Assembly: GCF_001427635.1 (NCBI RefSeq)
Contig: NZ_LMHA01000002.1
Span: 558,001-622,000 of the forward strand
DNA from: Pseudoxanthomonas sp. Root65
GTDB taxonomy: Bacteria > Pseudomonadota > Gammaproteobacteria > Xanthomonadales > Xanthomonadaceae
Direction: 5' to 3'
DNA length: 64,000 nucleotides
Part shown: piece by piece, positions 25,573-33,216 of the stretch
How positions within the stretch are numbered: position 1 is the first letter of the stretch
Layout of the letters: each line of letters begins with the position of its first letter
Made by a program: the position numbers and the translations under genes
Notes under the pieces: model-generated
What the model was told of the DNA's origin: nothing
Database searches by the model: none
What the model saw: the letters and a program-made list of their open reading frames with translations, nothing else

Positions 25573-28131
25573 TCAGGCGTGCACCCGCTCCAGCGGCGCA
25601 TCGGCCAGCCGGCGGGCGAATTCGTCCGGCGACAGGCCGGGGGCGAACAGGAAGCCCTGGCCGACCGGCACGCCGAGGTTGAGCAGGAACTGGCGCTGCG
25701 CCTCCGATTCCACGCCCTCGGCCACCAGGCCCAGGCCCAGGCTGCGGGCGATGGCCGAGACCGCCTGGCAGACCGCGACGTCGGAGCGGTTGTTGGGCAC
25801 GCCCTCGGTGAACAGCGGGCTCAGCTTCAGGCCGTGGATCGGCAGGCGGCGCAGGTAGTTGAGCGCGCTGTAGCCCTCGCCGAAGTCGTCGATGGTCAGC
25901 AGCACGCCCAACTGGCGCAGGTCGGCGAAGGTGCGCAGCGTGGCCGGTGCGTCCTCGATCAGCACGCGCTCGGTGAATTCCAGCTCCAGCGCGCTGCCCG
26001 GCAGGTCGAACTCGGTCAGGATGGCGCGCACGCGGTCGGCGAGGTCGTCGCCGGCGAACTGCCGGTACGACACGTTGACCGCCACCCGCACGATGCCCAG
26101 TCCCATGTCGCGCCAGGTTGCCACCTGCCGGCAGGCTTCGCGCAGCACCCAGCTGCCGATGCGCACGATGTCGCCGGTGGTTTCGGCGTGGCTGATGAAC
26201 ACGTCCGGCCGCAGCTCGCCCAGCTGGTGGTTCTGCCAGCGGATCAGCGCTTCGCCGGCGATGATGCGGCCGTTGCGCAGGTCGACCTGCGGCTGGTAGA
26301 CGAGGCGGAACTCCTCGTTGTCCACGGCGCGGCGCAGCTGCGTCTCGATCTGCAGGCGGTCCTGCTGCCGTTGCGCCAGTTCCTGGGTGAAGCTCTGCCA
26401 GCCGTTGCGCGCGCGGTGCTTGCTGTCGTACATCGCGATGTCGGCGTTCTGGATCAGCTGCTGCGGGCGCAGGCCGTCGGCGGGCGCCACCGCCAGGCCG
26501 ATGCTGGCGGTGATGGCGAATTCGTCCTTGCCGAAACGGAAGGCGTCGGCGAACGCGCCCAGCACCGCATGCGCCATCGCCTCGGGCAGGTGCGGGTCCT
26601 CGCCGGCGTCGCAGATCACCAGGAACTCGTCGCCGCCGAAGCGCGCGATCATGCCGTCGGTGCCCACCGCGCCACGGATGCGGTCGGACGCCTGCACCAG
26701 CAGTTCGTCGCCGGCGTTGTGGCCCAGCACGTCGTTGACCATCTTGAAGCGGTCGAGGTCGATGTAGAGCACGGCGACGCGCGCGCGCTCGGGATCGGCC
26801 AGCCGCGCGCCGAGTTCGGTGAGCACGGCATCGCGGTTCATCAGCCCGGTCAGCGGGTCGGTGCGCGCCTGGATGCGCAGCATTTCCTCGGCCTGCTTGT
26901 CCTGCGAGATGTCCTGCATGGTGCCGGTGATGCGCGACGCGCCGGGGTCGCCGGGTTCGGAATCGCCGATTACGCGGATCCAGAACGGGTGCCCGTCGGC
27001 CTGCGTGCCCTGCAGTTCCAGGTCGAAGCCCTGGCCGCCGGCGGTGATCAGGTCCAGCGCGCTGCGCAGGCGGCGGCGGTCTGTCTCGCGCAGGCAACCC
27101 AGCATGTCGTTGAGGGTGATCAGCGGGCGCGCCGCGCCGAGGATGCGCTGGGCTTCGTCGGTCAGGTACATGCGGTCGCGGCCCAGGTCCCACTCCCAGC
27201 CGCCGATGTGCGCCAGCGATTGCGCGCGGTCGAACAGCGCGCTGTCGCGCTTGAGTTCGGTGACGTCGCTGAACAGCGTGGTGACCTGGGCGGGCACGCT
27301 GGCGCCCGGCGCGAACTGCGGGACCGACGTGGCGGTAAGCCACAGCAACTGCTTCTTCTCGCGGTGGTACAGGCCCAGCAGCACGCTCTCGACCATCTGC
27401 CCGCTGTCGAGTGCGCGCTGGGCGGGCAGCTCGTGCCGCGCCATTTCGCGGCCATGCTCGTCGACGATATGCCAGCGCCCCAGTGCCAGTTCATGGTCGG
27501 CGCGCTGGTCCTCGCGGATGCCGAAGATGCGCATCGCCGCACCGTTGCAGTACTGCACCTGCATGTCGCGGTTGTGCACCACGATACCCTTGTCGATCGT
27601 CTCCATCAGCTCGCGGTAGCGCATTTCCGCCAGCCGGCGGCTGCTGATGTCGCGGGCGACGGCGACGATGCTCTTGCGGCCGTCGAAACTGATGTTGGCC
27701 GAGTGCACTTCGACGGGGAAGCGGGTGCCGTCGCCGCGCATGTTGGTGACCTCGATGACGTAGGTCTCGCCGCGGTTGAGCGTTTCCCACACCGGCACCA
27801 GATGGTCGCGCGGCAGGTCGGGGTTGAGCACGTTGATGTTGCGGCCGACGATCTCGTCGCGGGAACGCTTGTAGGCCAGCATGCCGGCCTGGTTGAGGTC
27901 GAGGATGGTGCCGTCCTCGCCGAGGATGCTGACCGGGTCGGGAACGGCATCGAACAGGTTGCGGTAGCGCGAGCGCTCGATGTCCGCGTCGCGTCGCGCG
28001 GCAACCAGCCCATCGCGGGCTTGCAGAAGCAGGGCAGCGGTCGCCGGATCGGCGCCGTCGGCCGTGGCCGCGCGTTCGAGCGCGGCGACCAGCGCCATCA
28101 GGTCGATGTCGCTGGCCGGGACGTGGTTCAT
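25573..28131 (-). CDS. PAS-GGDEF-EAL cyclic-di-GMP signalling protein
   Basis: An 852-residue soluble protein. Three PAS-type regions can be traced: about 55-175 (RNLFDAVPDPVSILGEDGTI), about 175-300 (ELMETIDKGIVVHNRDMQVQ), and about 310-420 (LAHIGGWEWDLGRD). A GGDEF domain at about 425-585 has the intact signature RFGGDEFLVI with DLDRFKMVNDVLGHNAGD. An EAL domain at about 595-840 has AGEALIRW, VNVSYRQF, ELEFTERVLI, TIDDFGEGYSALNYL, LVAEGVES and VGQGFLF. The usual KID of the EAL domain reads KLS. No membrane helix is visible, so signals are sensed in the cytoplasm. The stop codon of HMG-CoA lyase overlaps its start (ATGA), tying it to the leucine-degradation operon. Net synthesis versus breakdown of c-di-GMP cannot be told. 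Confidence 0.93.
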   Translation of the reverse strand: MNHVPASDIDLMALVAALERAATADGADPATAALLLQARDGLVAARRDADIERSRYRNLFDAVPDPVSILGEDGTILDLNQAGMLAYKRSRDEIVGRNINVLNPDLPRDHLVPVWETLNRGETYVIEVTNMRGDGTRFPVEVHSANISFDGRKSIVAVARDISSRRLAEMRYRELMETIDKGIVVHNRDMQVQYCNGAAMRIFGIREDQRADHELALGRWHIVDEHGREMARHELPAQRALDSGQMVESVLLGLYHREKKQLLWLTATSVPQFAPGASVPAQVTTLFSDVTELKRDSALFDRAQSLAHIGGWEWDLGRDRMYLTDEAQRILGAARPLITLNDMLGCLRETDRRRLRSALDLITAGGQGFDLELQGTQADGHPFWIRVIGDSEPGDPGASRITGTMQDISQDKQAEEMLRIQARTDPLTGLMNRDAVLTELGARLADPERARVAVLYIDLDRFKMVNDVLGHNAGDELLVQASDRIRGAVGTDGMIARFGGDEFLVICDAGEDPHLPEAMAHAVLGAFADAFRFGKDEFAITASIGLAVAPADGLRPQQLIQNADIAMYDSKHRARNGWQSFTQELAQRQQDRLQIETQLRRAVDNEEFRLVYQPQVDLRNGRIIAGEALIRWQNHQLGELRPDVFISHAETTGDIVRIGSWVLREACRQVATWRDMGLGIVRVAVNVSYRQFAGDDLADRVRAILTEFDLPGSALELEFTERVLIEDAPATLRTFADLRQLGVLLTIDDFGEGYSALNYLRRLPIHGLKLSPLFTEGVPNNRSDVAVCQAVSAIARSLGLGLVAEGVESEAQRQFLLNLGVPVGQGFLFAPGLSPDEFARRLADAPLERVHA

Positions 28132-29042
28132 GCGGCCGCCAGCGCCTTGCCGACGCGGCTGCCGGTCTCGCGCCCCAGCCGCGTGGCGAGCCAGCGGCCG
28201 GTATCGGCCAGCAGGTCCAGGTCCACGCCTGTGCGCAGGCCCAGGCCGTGCAGCAGGTAGACGACATCCTCGCTGGCGACGTTGCCGCTGGCACCCTTGG
28301 CGTACGGACAGCCACCAGCGCCGGACACGGCCGCATCGACCACGCGCACGCCGGCATCGAGGCAAGCCAGGATGTTCGCCAGGGCCTGCCCGTAAGTGTC
28401 ATGGAAGTGCACCGCCAGCGCAGTCATCGGCACCTCGGCAGCGACGGCCTTCAGCATCTCGGCGGCCTTGTGTGGCGTGCCAACGCCGATGGTGTCGCCC
28501 AGCGAGATCTCGTAGCAGCCGAGCGCGTGAAGCTGGCGTGCGACGCGCACGACATCGGTGACGGGCACATCGCCCTGGTAGGGGCAGCCGAGCACGGTGG
28601 AGACGTAGCCGCGCACTTTGACGCCGTCGGCGGTTGCGCGTTCCAGCACCGGGCGGAACCGCTCGATGGATTCGTCGATGGAGGCGTTGATGTTTTTGTG
28701 GTTGAAGGCCTCGGACGCGGCGGTGAACACCGCCACTTCCTCGACGCCGACGGCGCGTGCGCGGTCGTAGCCGGTCTCGTTCGGCACCAGCACCGGGTAC
28801 GCGGTGCCCGGGCGTCGCTGGATGGCGGTGAAGACCTCGGCGGCGTCGGCCAACTGCGGCACCCATTTCGGGCTGACGAAGCTGGTCGCCTCGATGCTGA
28901 GCAGGCCGGTGCGCGACAGCCGGTTGATCAGCTCCACCTTGTCGGCGGTGGCGACGAGGGCCTTCTCGTTCTGCAGGCCGTCGCGTGGCCCGACCTCGAC
29001 GATGCGGACGAAATCGGCAGGCGGTGAGGGCAGGGTGCTCAT
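28128..29042 (-). CDS. mvaB: hydroxymethylglutaryl-CoA lyase
   Basis: HMG-CoA lyase (EC 4.1.3.4) splits HMG-CoA to acetoacetate and acetyl-CoA, the final step of leucine degradation (LiuE in Pseudomonas). The 304-residue DRE-TIM barrel shows VEVGPRDGLQNEK with the metal-binding aspartate and catalytic arginine, FVSPKWVPQLADAAEV, FHDTYGQALANI, and the cysteine signature SGAGGCPYAKGASGNVASED. The ATG at 29042 is within the start of the adjoining lipoprotein gene's end (four-base overlap). The gene lies downstream of liuC, the VOC gene, liuD and the lipoprotein gene in one minus-strand operon. Confidence 0.95.
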   Translation of the reverse strand: MSTLPSPPADFVRIVEVGPRDGLQNEKALVATADKVELINRLSRTGLLSIEATSFVSPKWVPQLADAAEVFTAIQRRPGTAYPVLVPNETGYDRARAVGVEEVAVFTAASEAFNHKNINASIDESIERFRPVLERATADGVKVRGYVSTVLGCPYQGDVPVTDVVRVARQLHALGCYEISLGDTIGVGTPHKAAEMLKAVAAEVPMTALAVHFHDTYGQALANILACLDAGVRVVDAAVSGAGGCPYAKGASGNVASEDVVYLLHGLGLRTGVDLDLLADTGRWLATRLGRETGSRVGKALAAA

Positions 29043-29665
29043 GACCGCTTCCCGTCCTTGGCGCGGCGCATGCGCAGCGTCTTGTCGCGGCCGTCGAAGG
29101 CATCGAACAGCGCAGGTTCGGCTTCCAGCAGCTGACGCAAGTGGTCCGGACGCCCTTCGAACAGATAGGTACTGGCATCGGCCTCGCGTGCCTTCAACGT
29201 CCCCTGCTGCACGCGTTGCATGATGTCCACCGTGTCGAGCATCGCGATCTGCAGCGTATCGTCGCGGATGCGATATTTCAGCAGCGTGACGGCGCCGGCC
29301 GGCATGCCTTTGGGTATCGGTGGCGCGGCGGCCTTGCCGGTGCCGAACAGGCCCTCCAGTTCCTTGAAGCCCAGCGCCAGGTAGCGTTCGCCGTCCAACT
29401 CGAACCCCAGCGCGTCGAACTCGGGCGCCTCGGCGCGCGCACCGTCGCGCAGGCGCACGCGGCAGGCGGCGTCCACGTCCGCATAGTCGTCCTTGCCCAG
29501 CGGCACGCGGTCCTGCGGGCTGTCGGGCAGCGGGATCCAGCGCCCGACCAGGGCGGGGTCGCAGGCCAGCGGTGCCGGCGGGTGTTCGAACATTACGCAG
29601 CCGTCCAGCGCGCAGGCCGCCAGCAGGGCGGTCGCGATACGCCAGGCCTGCAGGGCAGGCCTCAC
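29039..29665 (-). CDS. predicted lipoprotein within the liu operon
   Basis: A 208-residue protein starting at GTG 29665, four bases into the liuD end. Residues 1-23 form a lipoprotein signal with lipobox LDGC, so the mature protein should be lipid-anchored at the cell envelope. The rest is mixed alpha/beta with ALVGRWIPLPDSPQD near the N-terminus and LFEGRPDHLRQLL near the C-terminus; I do not recognise a family. Overlaps on both sides (with liuD and with HMG-CoA lyase) show it is truly part of the operon although its neighbours are cytoplasmic catabolic enzymes. Function unknown. Confidence 0.8.
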   Translation of the reverse strand: MRPALQAWRIATALLAACALDGCVMFEHPPAPLACDPALVGRWIPLPDSPQDRVPLGKDDYADVDAACRVRLRDGARAEAPEFDALGFELDGERYLALGFKELEGLFGTGKAAAPPIPKGMPAGAVTLLKYRIRDDTLQIAMLDTVDIMQRVQQGTLKAREADASTYLFEGRPDHLRQLLEAEPALFDAFDGRDKTLRMRRAKDGKRS

Positions 29666-31653
29666 TCGAGCGCTGCCAGGACGGTGTCGGCCTCGACGAA
29701 GTCCCCGGCGGCGGCGCGCAGTTCCGCCACCACGCCGGCACGCGGCGCCCTGACGGCCAGTTCCATCTTCATCGCTTCCATCACCAGCAGTTCCTGTCCT
29801 GCGTCCACGCTGTCCCCCACTCGTGCCTTCACCACCACCACGCGACCCGGCATCGGGGCGATGATGCGACCGTCCCCGCCACTGTCACCACCTGCGGACC
29901 GCTGGTACACCGGCAGCGTCTCCAGCGTGGCGCGCCGATCCCCATCGTGCAGGGTGAGGCGACTGCCGTGGCGATGGACGCGCAGGCGCCGTCCATGATC
30001 ATGGATACGCAACTCGAGTCGCCCAGCGGTCAGGCCCGCGCCCGCGACGGGATGGGCCGTGCCGTCAACCTCGATGACGTAGCGGCCGCCATGGCCATGC
30101 GCGAGCGCTTCCCAGCGCTGGTCGCGGTGCTGGAAGGCCAGCGGCCGGCGGCTGGCATGGCCCAGGCGCCAGCCATCGGCGACCGCCCAGGGAGAGCCGG
30201 GATCTCCGGAGGCCGCGGCGGCGTGCCGGGCCCCCGATTCCTGATCCAGCAGTACCGCCACGGCCGCGCTGACCTGCAGCTCGGGCGTCAGCGTCGGCGC
30301 CGGCATGAACTCGTCCAGGTGGCGGTCGAGGTAGCCGGTATCGATGCGGCCTTCCACCACGGCCGGATGCCGGGCCAGCTGCTCGAGGAAGCCGATGTTC
30401 GATTTCGGCCCGACGATGTCGCACTCGGCCAGCGCCTCGCGCAGGCGCGCCAGCGCCGTGGGACGGTCTTCGCCCCAGACGATCAGCTTGGCGATCATCG
30501 GGTCGTAGAAGATCGTGACCAGGTCGCCCTCGACCACGCCGCCATCGATGCGCACCCCGGCGGACGGCGCAGGCAGCACCAGCGATTCGAGACGTCCGGA
30601 ACCCGGCAGGAAGCCGGCTTCCGGATCCTCCGCGTACAGACGCACTTCGATGGCGTGGCCGCGCTGCGCGATGGCGTCCTGCGCCAGCGGCAACGGTTCG
30701 CCGGCGGCCACGCGCAGCTGCCACTCCACCAGGTCCAGGCCGGTGACCATCTCGGTGACCGGATGCTCCACCTGCAGGCGGGTGTTGATCTCCATGAAGT
30801 AGAACTGGCCATCCGGGTCGACGATGAACTCCACCGTGCCCGCGTTGGCGTAGTCGATCGCCTGCGCCGCCTTCACTGCGGCATCGCCCATGGCCGCGCG
30901 CAGGGCAGGGGTCAGGAACGGCGAGGGCGATTCCTCCAGCACCTTCTGGTAGCGGCGCTGGGCGGAGCATTCGCGCTCGTTGAGATGCAGCGTGTGGCTA
31001 TGCGTATCGGCGAACACCTGGATCTCGATGTGGCGCGGCGACTGCACGTAGCGCTCCAGCAGCACGCGGTCGCGGCCGAAGGCATTGGCCGCTTCGCGCT
31101 GGCAGCTCTCCAGTTGGCCGATGAAGTCTTCCAACCGGTGCACCACGCGCATGCCCTTGCCGCCGCCGCCATGCGCGGCCTTGATCATCAGCGGGAAGCC
31201 GATGCGCGCGGCCTCGCGCGACAGCGTGTTCGGCGACTGGTCCTCGCCGGTGTAACCGGGCACCACCGGCACGCCTGCCGCCGCCATCAGTTCCTTCGCG
31301 CCCGCCTTGCTGCCCATCTTGCGCATCGATGTGCCGGACGGACCGATGAACACCATGCCGGCCGCCGCGACGGCATCGGCGAAGTCGGCGTTCTCGGACA
31401 GGAAGCCGTAACCGGGGTGGATGGCCTGGGCACCGGTCTTCTTCGCCGCGTCGAGGATGGCTTCGCTCCGCAGGTAGCTGTCGGCCGGGCGCGGACCGCC
31501 GATCAGGACGGCTTCATCGGCCTGGCGCACGTGCTGCGCATCCGCGTCGGCTTCCGAATACACGGCGACGGTGCGGATGCCCAGCCGGCGGCAGGTACGG
31601 ATGACGCGGCAGGCGATTTCGCCGCGGTTGGCGATCAGAATCTTGGAGAACAT
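29662..31653 (-). CDS. liuD: methylcrotonyl-CoA carboxylase biotin-containing subunit
   Basis: The alpha subunit of 3-methylcrotonyl-CoA carboxylase (EC 6.4.1.4), 663 residues. Biotin carboxylase occupies about 1-450: ILIANRGEIACRVIRTCRRL, ATP-grasp loop KAAHGGGGKGMRVV, and FMEINTRLQVEHPVTE with the metal-binding glutamates. A linker/BT region follows, and the last 75 residues are a biotinyl domain with VMEAMKMELAV, the lysine of AMKM being biotinylated. Its partner beta subunit (LiuB) is encoded at 36458-38065, unusually separated by the feo operon and a bactofilin. Assignment to MCC rather than propionyl- or geranyl-CoA carboxylase rests on the leucine-pathway neighbours. Confidence 0.93.
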   Translation of the reverse strand: MFSKILIANRGEIACRVIRTCRRLGIRTVAVYSEADADAQHVRQADEAVLIGGPRPADSYLRSEAILDAAKKTGAQAIHPGYGFLSENADFADAVAAAGMVFIGPSGTSMRKMGSKAGAKELMAAAGVPVVPGYTGEDQSPNTLSREAARIGFPLMIKAAHGGGGKGMRVVHRLEDFIGQLESCQREAANAFGRDRVLLERYVQSPRHIEIQVFADTHSHTLHLNERECSAQRRYQKVLEESPSPFLTPALRAAMGDAAVKAAQAIDYANAGTVEFIVDPDGQFYFMEINTRLQVEHPVTEMVTGLDLVEWQLRVAAGEPLPLAQDAIAQRGHAIEVRLYAEDPEAGFLPGSGRLESLVLPAPSAGVRIDGGVVEGDLVTIFYDPMIAKLIVWGEDRPTALARLREALAECDIVGPKSNIGFLEQLARHPAVVEGRIDTGYLDRHLDEFMPAPTLTPELQVSAAVAVLLDQESGARHAAAASGDPGSPWAVADGWRLGHASRRPLAFQHRDQRWEALAHGHGGRYVIEVDGTAHPVAGAGLTAGRLELRIHDHGRRLRVHRHGSRLTLHDGDRRATLETLPVYQRSAGGDSGGDGRIIAPMPGRVVVVKARVGDSVDAGQELLVMEAMKMELAVRAPRAGVVAELRAAAGDFVEADTVLAALE

Positions 31654-32054
31654 CAGGACTGGGTTTCCGCAGGCAGGTGGCAGACGGCTTCGATGTTGTG
31701 CCCATCCGGGTCGATGGCGAAAGCGCCGTAGTAGTCGGGGTGGTAGTGGGCGCGGATGCCGGGTGCGCCATTGTCACGCGCCCCCGCGGCGAGGGCGGCT
31801 GCATGGAAGGCATCGACCTGCGCCCGACTGGCCGCGGTGAACGCGATGTGGGAGCCGCGGCCGGAGTCTCCGCCACCCTTGCCGACCCAGAAGTGCGGAC
31901 GACCGGGCGGCCCGAAGCCGCATCCTTCGTAGCCGCCACTCATCTCGCGCGTCACTTCCATGACGACACCATGGCCGAGTGTGGCGAGCACGCGCTCGTA
32001 GAAGTCGCGGCTGCGCGCGTAGTCGGCGACCTCGATGCCCAGGTGGTCGATCAT
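31653..32054 (-). CDS. VOC-family (glyoxalase/bleomycin-resistance-like) protein
   Basis: A 133-residue vicinal-oxygen-chelate protein of two beta-alpha-beta-beta-beta modules. Metal-ligand candidates are the first histidine in MIDHLGIEVAD, GSHIAFTAASRAQ and the C-terminal glutamate in DPDGHNIEAVCHL. The family includes lyases, isomerases and dioxygenases; the substrate is unknown. It sits in the liu operon between liuC (4-base gap) and liuD (1-base overlap), so a role with an acyl-CoA or with a toxic by-product of leucine breakdown is possible but unproven. Confidence 0.88.
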   Translation of the reverse strand: MIDHLGIEVADYARSRDFYERVLATLGHGVVMEVTREMSGGYEGCGFGPPGRPHFWVGKGGGDSGRGSHIAFTAASRAQVDAFHAAALAAGARDNGAPGIRAHYHPDYYGAFAIDPDGHNIEAVCHLPAETQS

Positions 32055-32058
32055 CGGT

Positions 32059-32862
32059 TCACTCCTTGGTGGTCCACGCCGGTGCGCGCTTGTCGAGGAA
32101 GGCGGACAACCCTTCCTGGCCCTCGGGCGACACGCGGAGTCCGGCGATCAGGTCGGCGTTGTCGGCATCCATGCGGTCGCGGTCCGTGCTGCCGGCCACG
32201 CGCGCGACCAGCCGCTTCGCACCCGCGGCTGCTCGGGGTCCGGCTTTCAGCAGCAGGGCCAACTGGCGCTCGATGGCGACGTCCAGGGCGTCGGCGGCGA
32301 CCACCTCGTGCAGCAGCCCGATCCGCAGCGCGGTGGCGGCGTCGAAGATCTCGGCGGTGGCGAACCAGCGACGTGCCTCGCGCGGGCCGATGGCCGCGAT
32401 GACGTATGGCGAGATCACCGCCGGGAGCAGGCCGAGCTTGCTTTCGGTCAGGCCGAACTTCGCCTCGGGCACGCCGATGGCGATGTCGCAGCAGGCCACC
32501 AGGCCCACGCCGCCACCGAATGCCGCGCCATGGACGCGCGTGATCGTGGGCTTCGGCAGTTCGTCCAGCGTGCGCATCAGGCGGGCGAGGGCGAGGGCAT
32601 CGTCGCGGTTCGCCGCCTCGCTGGCCGAGGCCATGCCTCGCATCCAGTGCAGGTCGGCGCCGGCCGAGAACGAAGGACCGCTGCCTTCCAGCACGACGAC
32701 GCGGACGCTGTCATCGGCGCCGACCTGGTCGAGCGTGGACGTCAGCGTGGCGATCAGGCCGGCGTCGAACGCGTTGTGGAGGGTGGGGCGGTCCAGGCGA
32801 ATGCGCGCCACGGCGCCCGTCCTGGTCAGCGAGAGGGGGTGTTCCTGCGGTGATGCCGCCAT
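32059..32862 (-). CDS. liuC: enoyl-CoA hydratase, probable methylglutaconyl-CoA hydratase
   Basis: A 267-residue crotonase-family enzyme. The oxyanion-hole segments are GPSFSAGADLHWMRGM and HGAAFGGGVGLVACCDIAIG, and the catalytic acids lie in KFGLTESKLGLLPAVI. The protein matches LiuC-type 3-methylglutaconyl-CoA hydratases (EC 4.2.1.18), which make HMG-CoA for the lyase three genes downstream. The ATG at 32862 gives MAASPQEHPL. It is the first gene of the minus-strand liuC-VOC-liuD-lipoprotein-HMG lyase-GGDEF unit and is divergent from feoA; the shared 108-base gap holds a Fur box. Substrate assignment relies on gene context. Confidence 0.9.
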   Translation of the reverse strand: MAASPQEHPLSLTRTGAVARIRLDRPTLHNAFDAGLIATLTSTLDQVGADDSVRVVVLEGSGPSFSAGADLHWMRGMASASEAANRDDALALARLMRTLDELPKPTITRVHGAAFGGGVGLVACCDIAIGVPEAKFGLTESKLGLLPAVISPYVIAAIGPREARRWFATAEIFDAATALRIGLLHEVVAADALDVAIERQLALLLKAGPRAAAGAKRLVARVAGSTDRDRMDADNADLIAGLRVSPEGQEGLSAFLDKRAPAWTTKE

Positions 32863-32939
32863 GCCTGCCGTTTCCTGCAAAGTCGCCGAATGATAGCGGC
32901 ACGGTGCGTTGCGGCCGTCGTGCGGTGCGGCGATGCTAC

Positions 32940-32958
32940 AATGAGAACAATTCGCATT
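32940..32958. promoter_or_regulatory. Fur box upstream of feoA
   Basis: AATGAGAACAATTCGCATT matches the common Fur operator form AATGAGAATCATTCTCATT at 16 of 19 positions. It overlaps a TACAAT -10-like hexamer (32937-32942) and ends 12 bases before the feoA start, so bound Fe-Fur would block transcription. The liuC start lies 78 bases to the left, so the divergent promoter could also be affected. Confidence 0.75.
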
Positions 32959-32970
32959 TGAGGGCTGCGC

Positions 32971-33216
32971 GTGATCCTGACCGAACTTCCCTGGCGTACC
33001 CCCGCCATCGTCGACAGCGTCGAGGACCACGGTCCGCAGGACAACATCGCCCGTCGCCTGCGCGAACTGGGCTTCGTCAATGGCGAAGAAGTCGAAGTGG
33101 TCGCCAAGGGTCCGCTGGGCGCCGAGCCGCTGCTGGTGCAGGTGGGTTTCACGCGCTTCGCGCTGCGCCGTTCCGAAGCGGCACGCGTGCGGTTGCGCAA
33201 CGGAGCCACGCCGTGA
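32971..33216 (+). CDS. feoA: ferrous iron transport protein FeoA
   Basis: FeoA is an 81-residue SH3-like cytoplasmic protein that supports FeoB-driven ferrous iron uptake. The start is GTG at 32971, 12 bases after the Fur box. Conserved stretches are RRLRELGFVNGEEVEVVA, characteristic of FeoA, and FALRRSEAARVRL near the end. It overlaps feoB by four bases (GTGA), so both are translated together. Iron-responsive repression through Fur is strongly suggested by the operator position. Confidence 0.92.
   Translation: MILTELPWRTPAIVDSVEDHGPQDNIARRLRELGFVNGEEVEVVAKGPLGAEPLLVQVGFTRFALRRSEAARVRLRNGATP

Noticed and set aside
25579..28260. An 893-codon plus-strand frame opposite the PAS-GGDEF-EAL gene
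   Set aside because: Antisense shadow with no motif, start site or neighbour support; the minus strand encodes intact GGDEF and EAL signatures.
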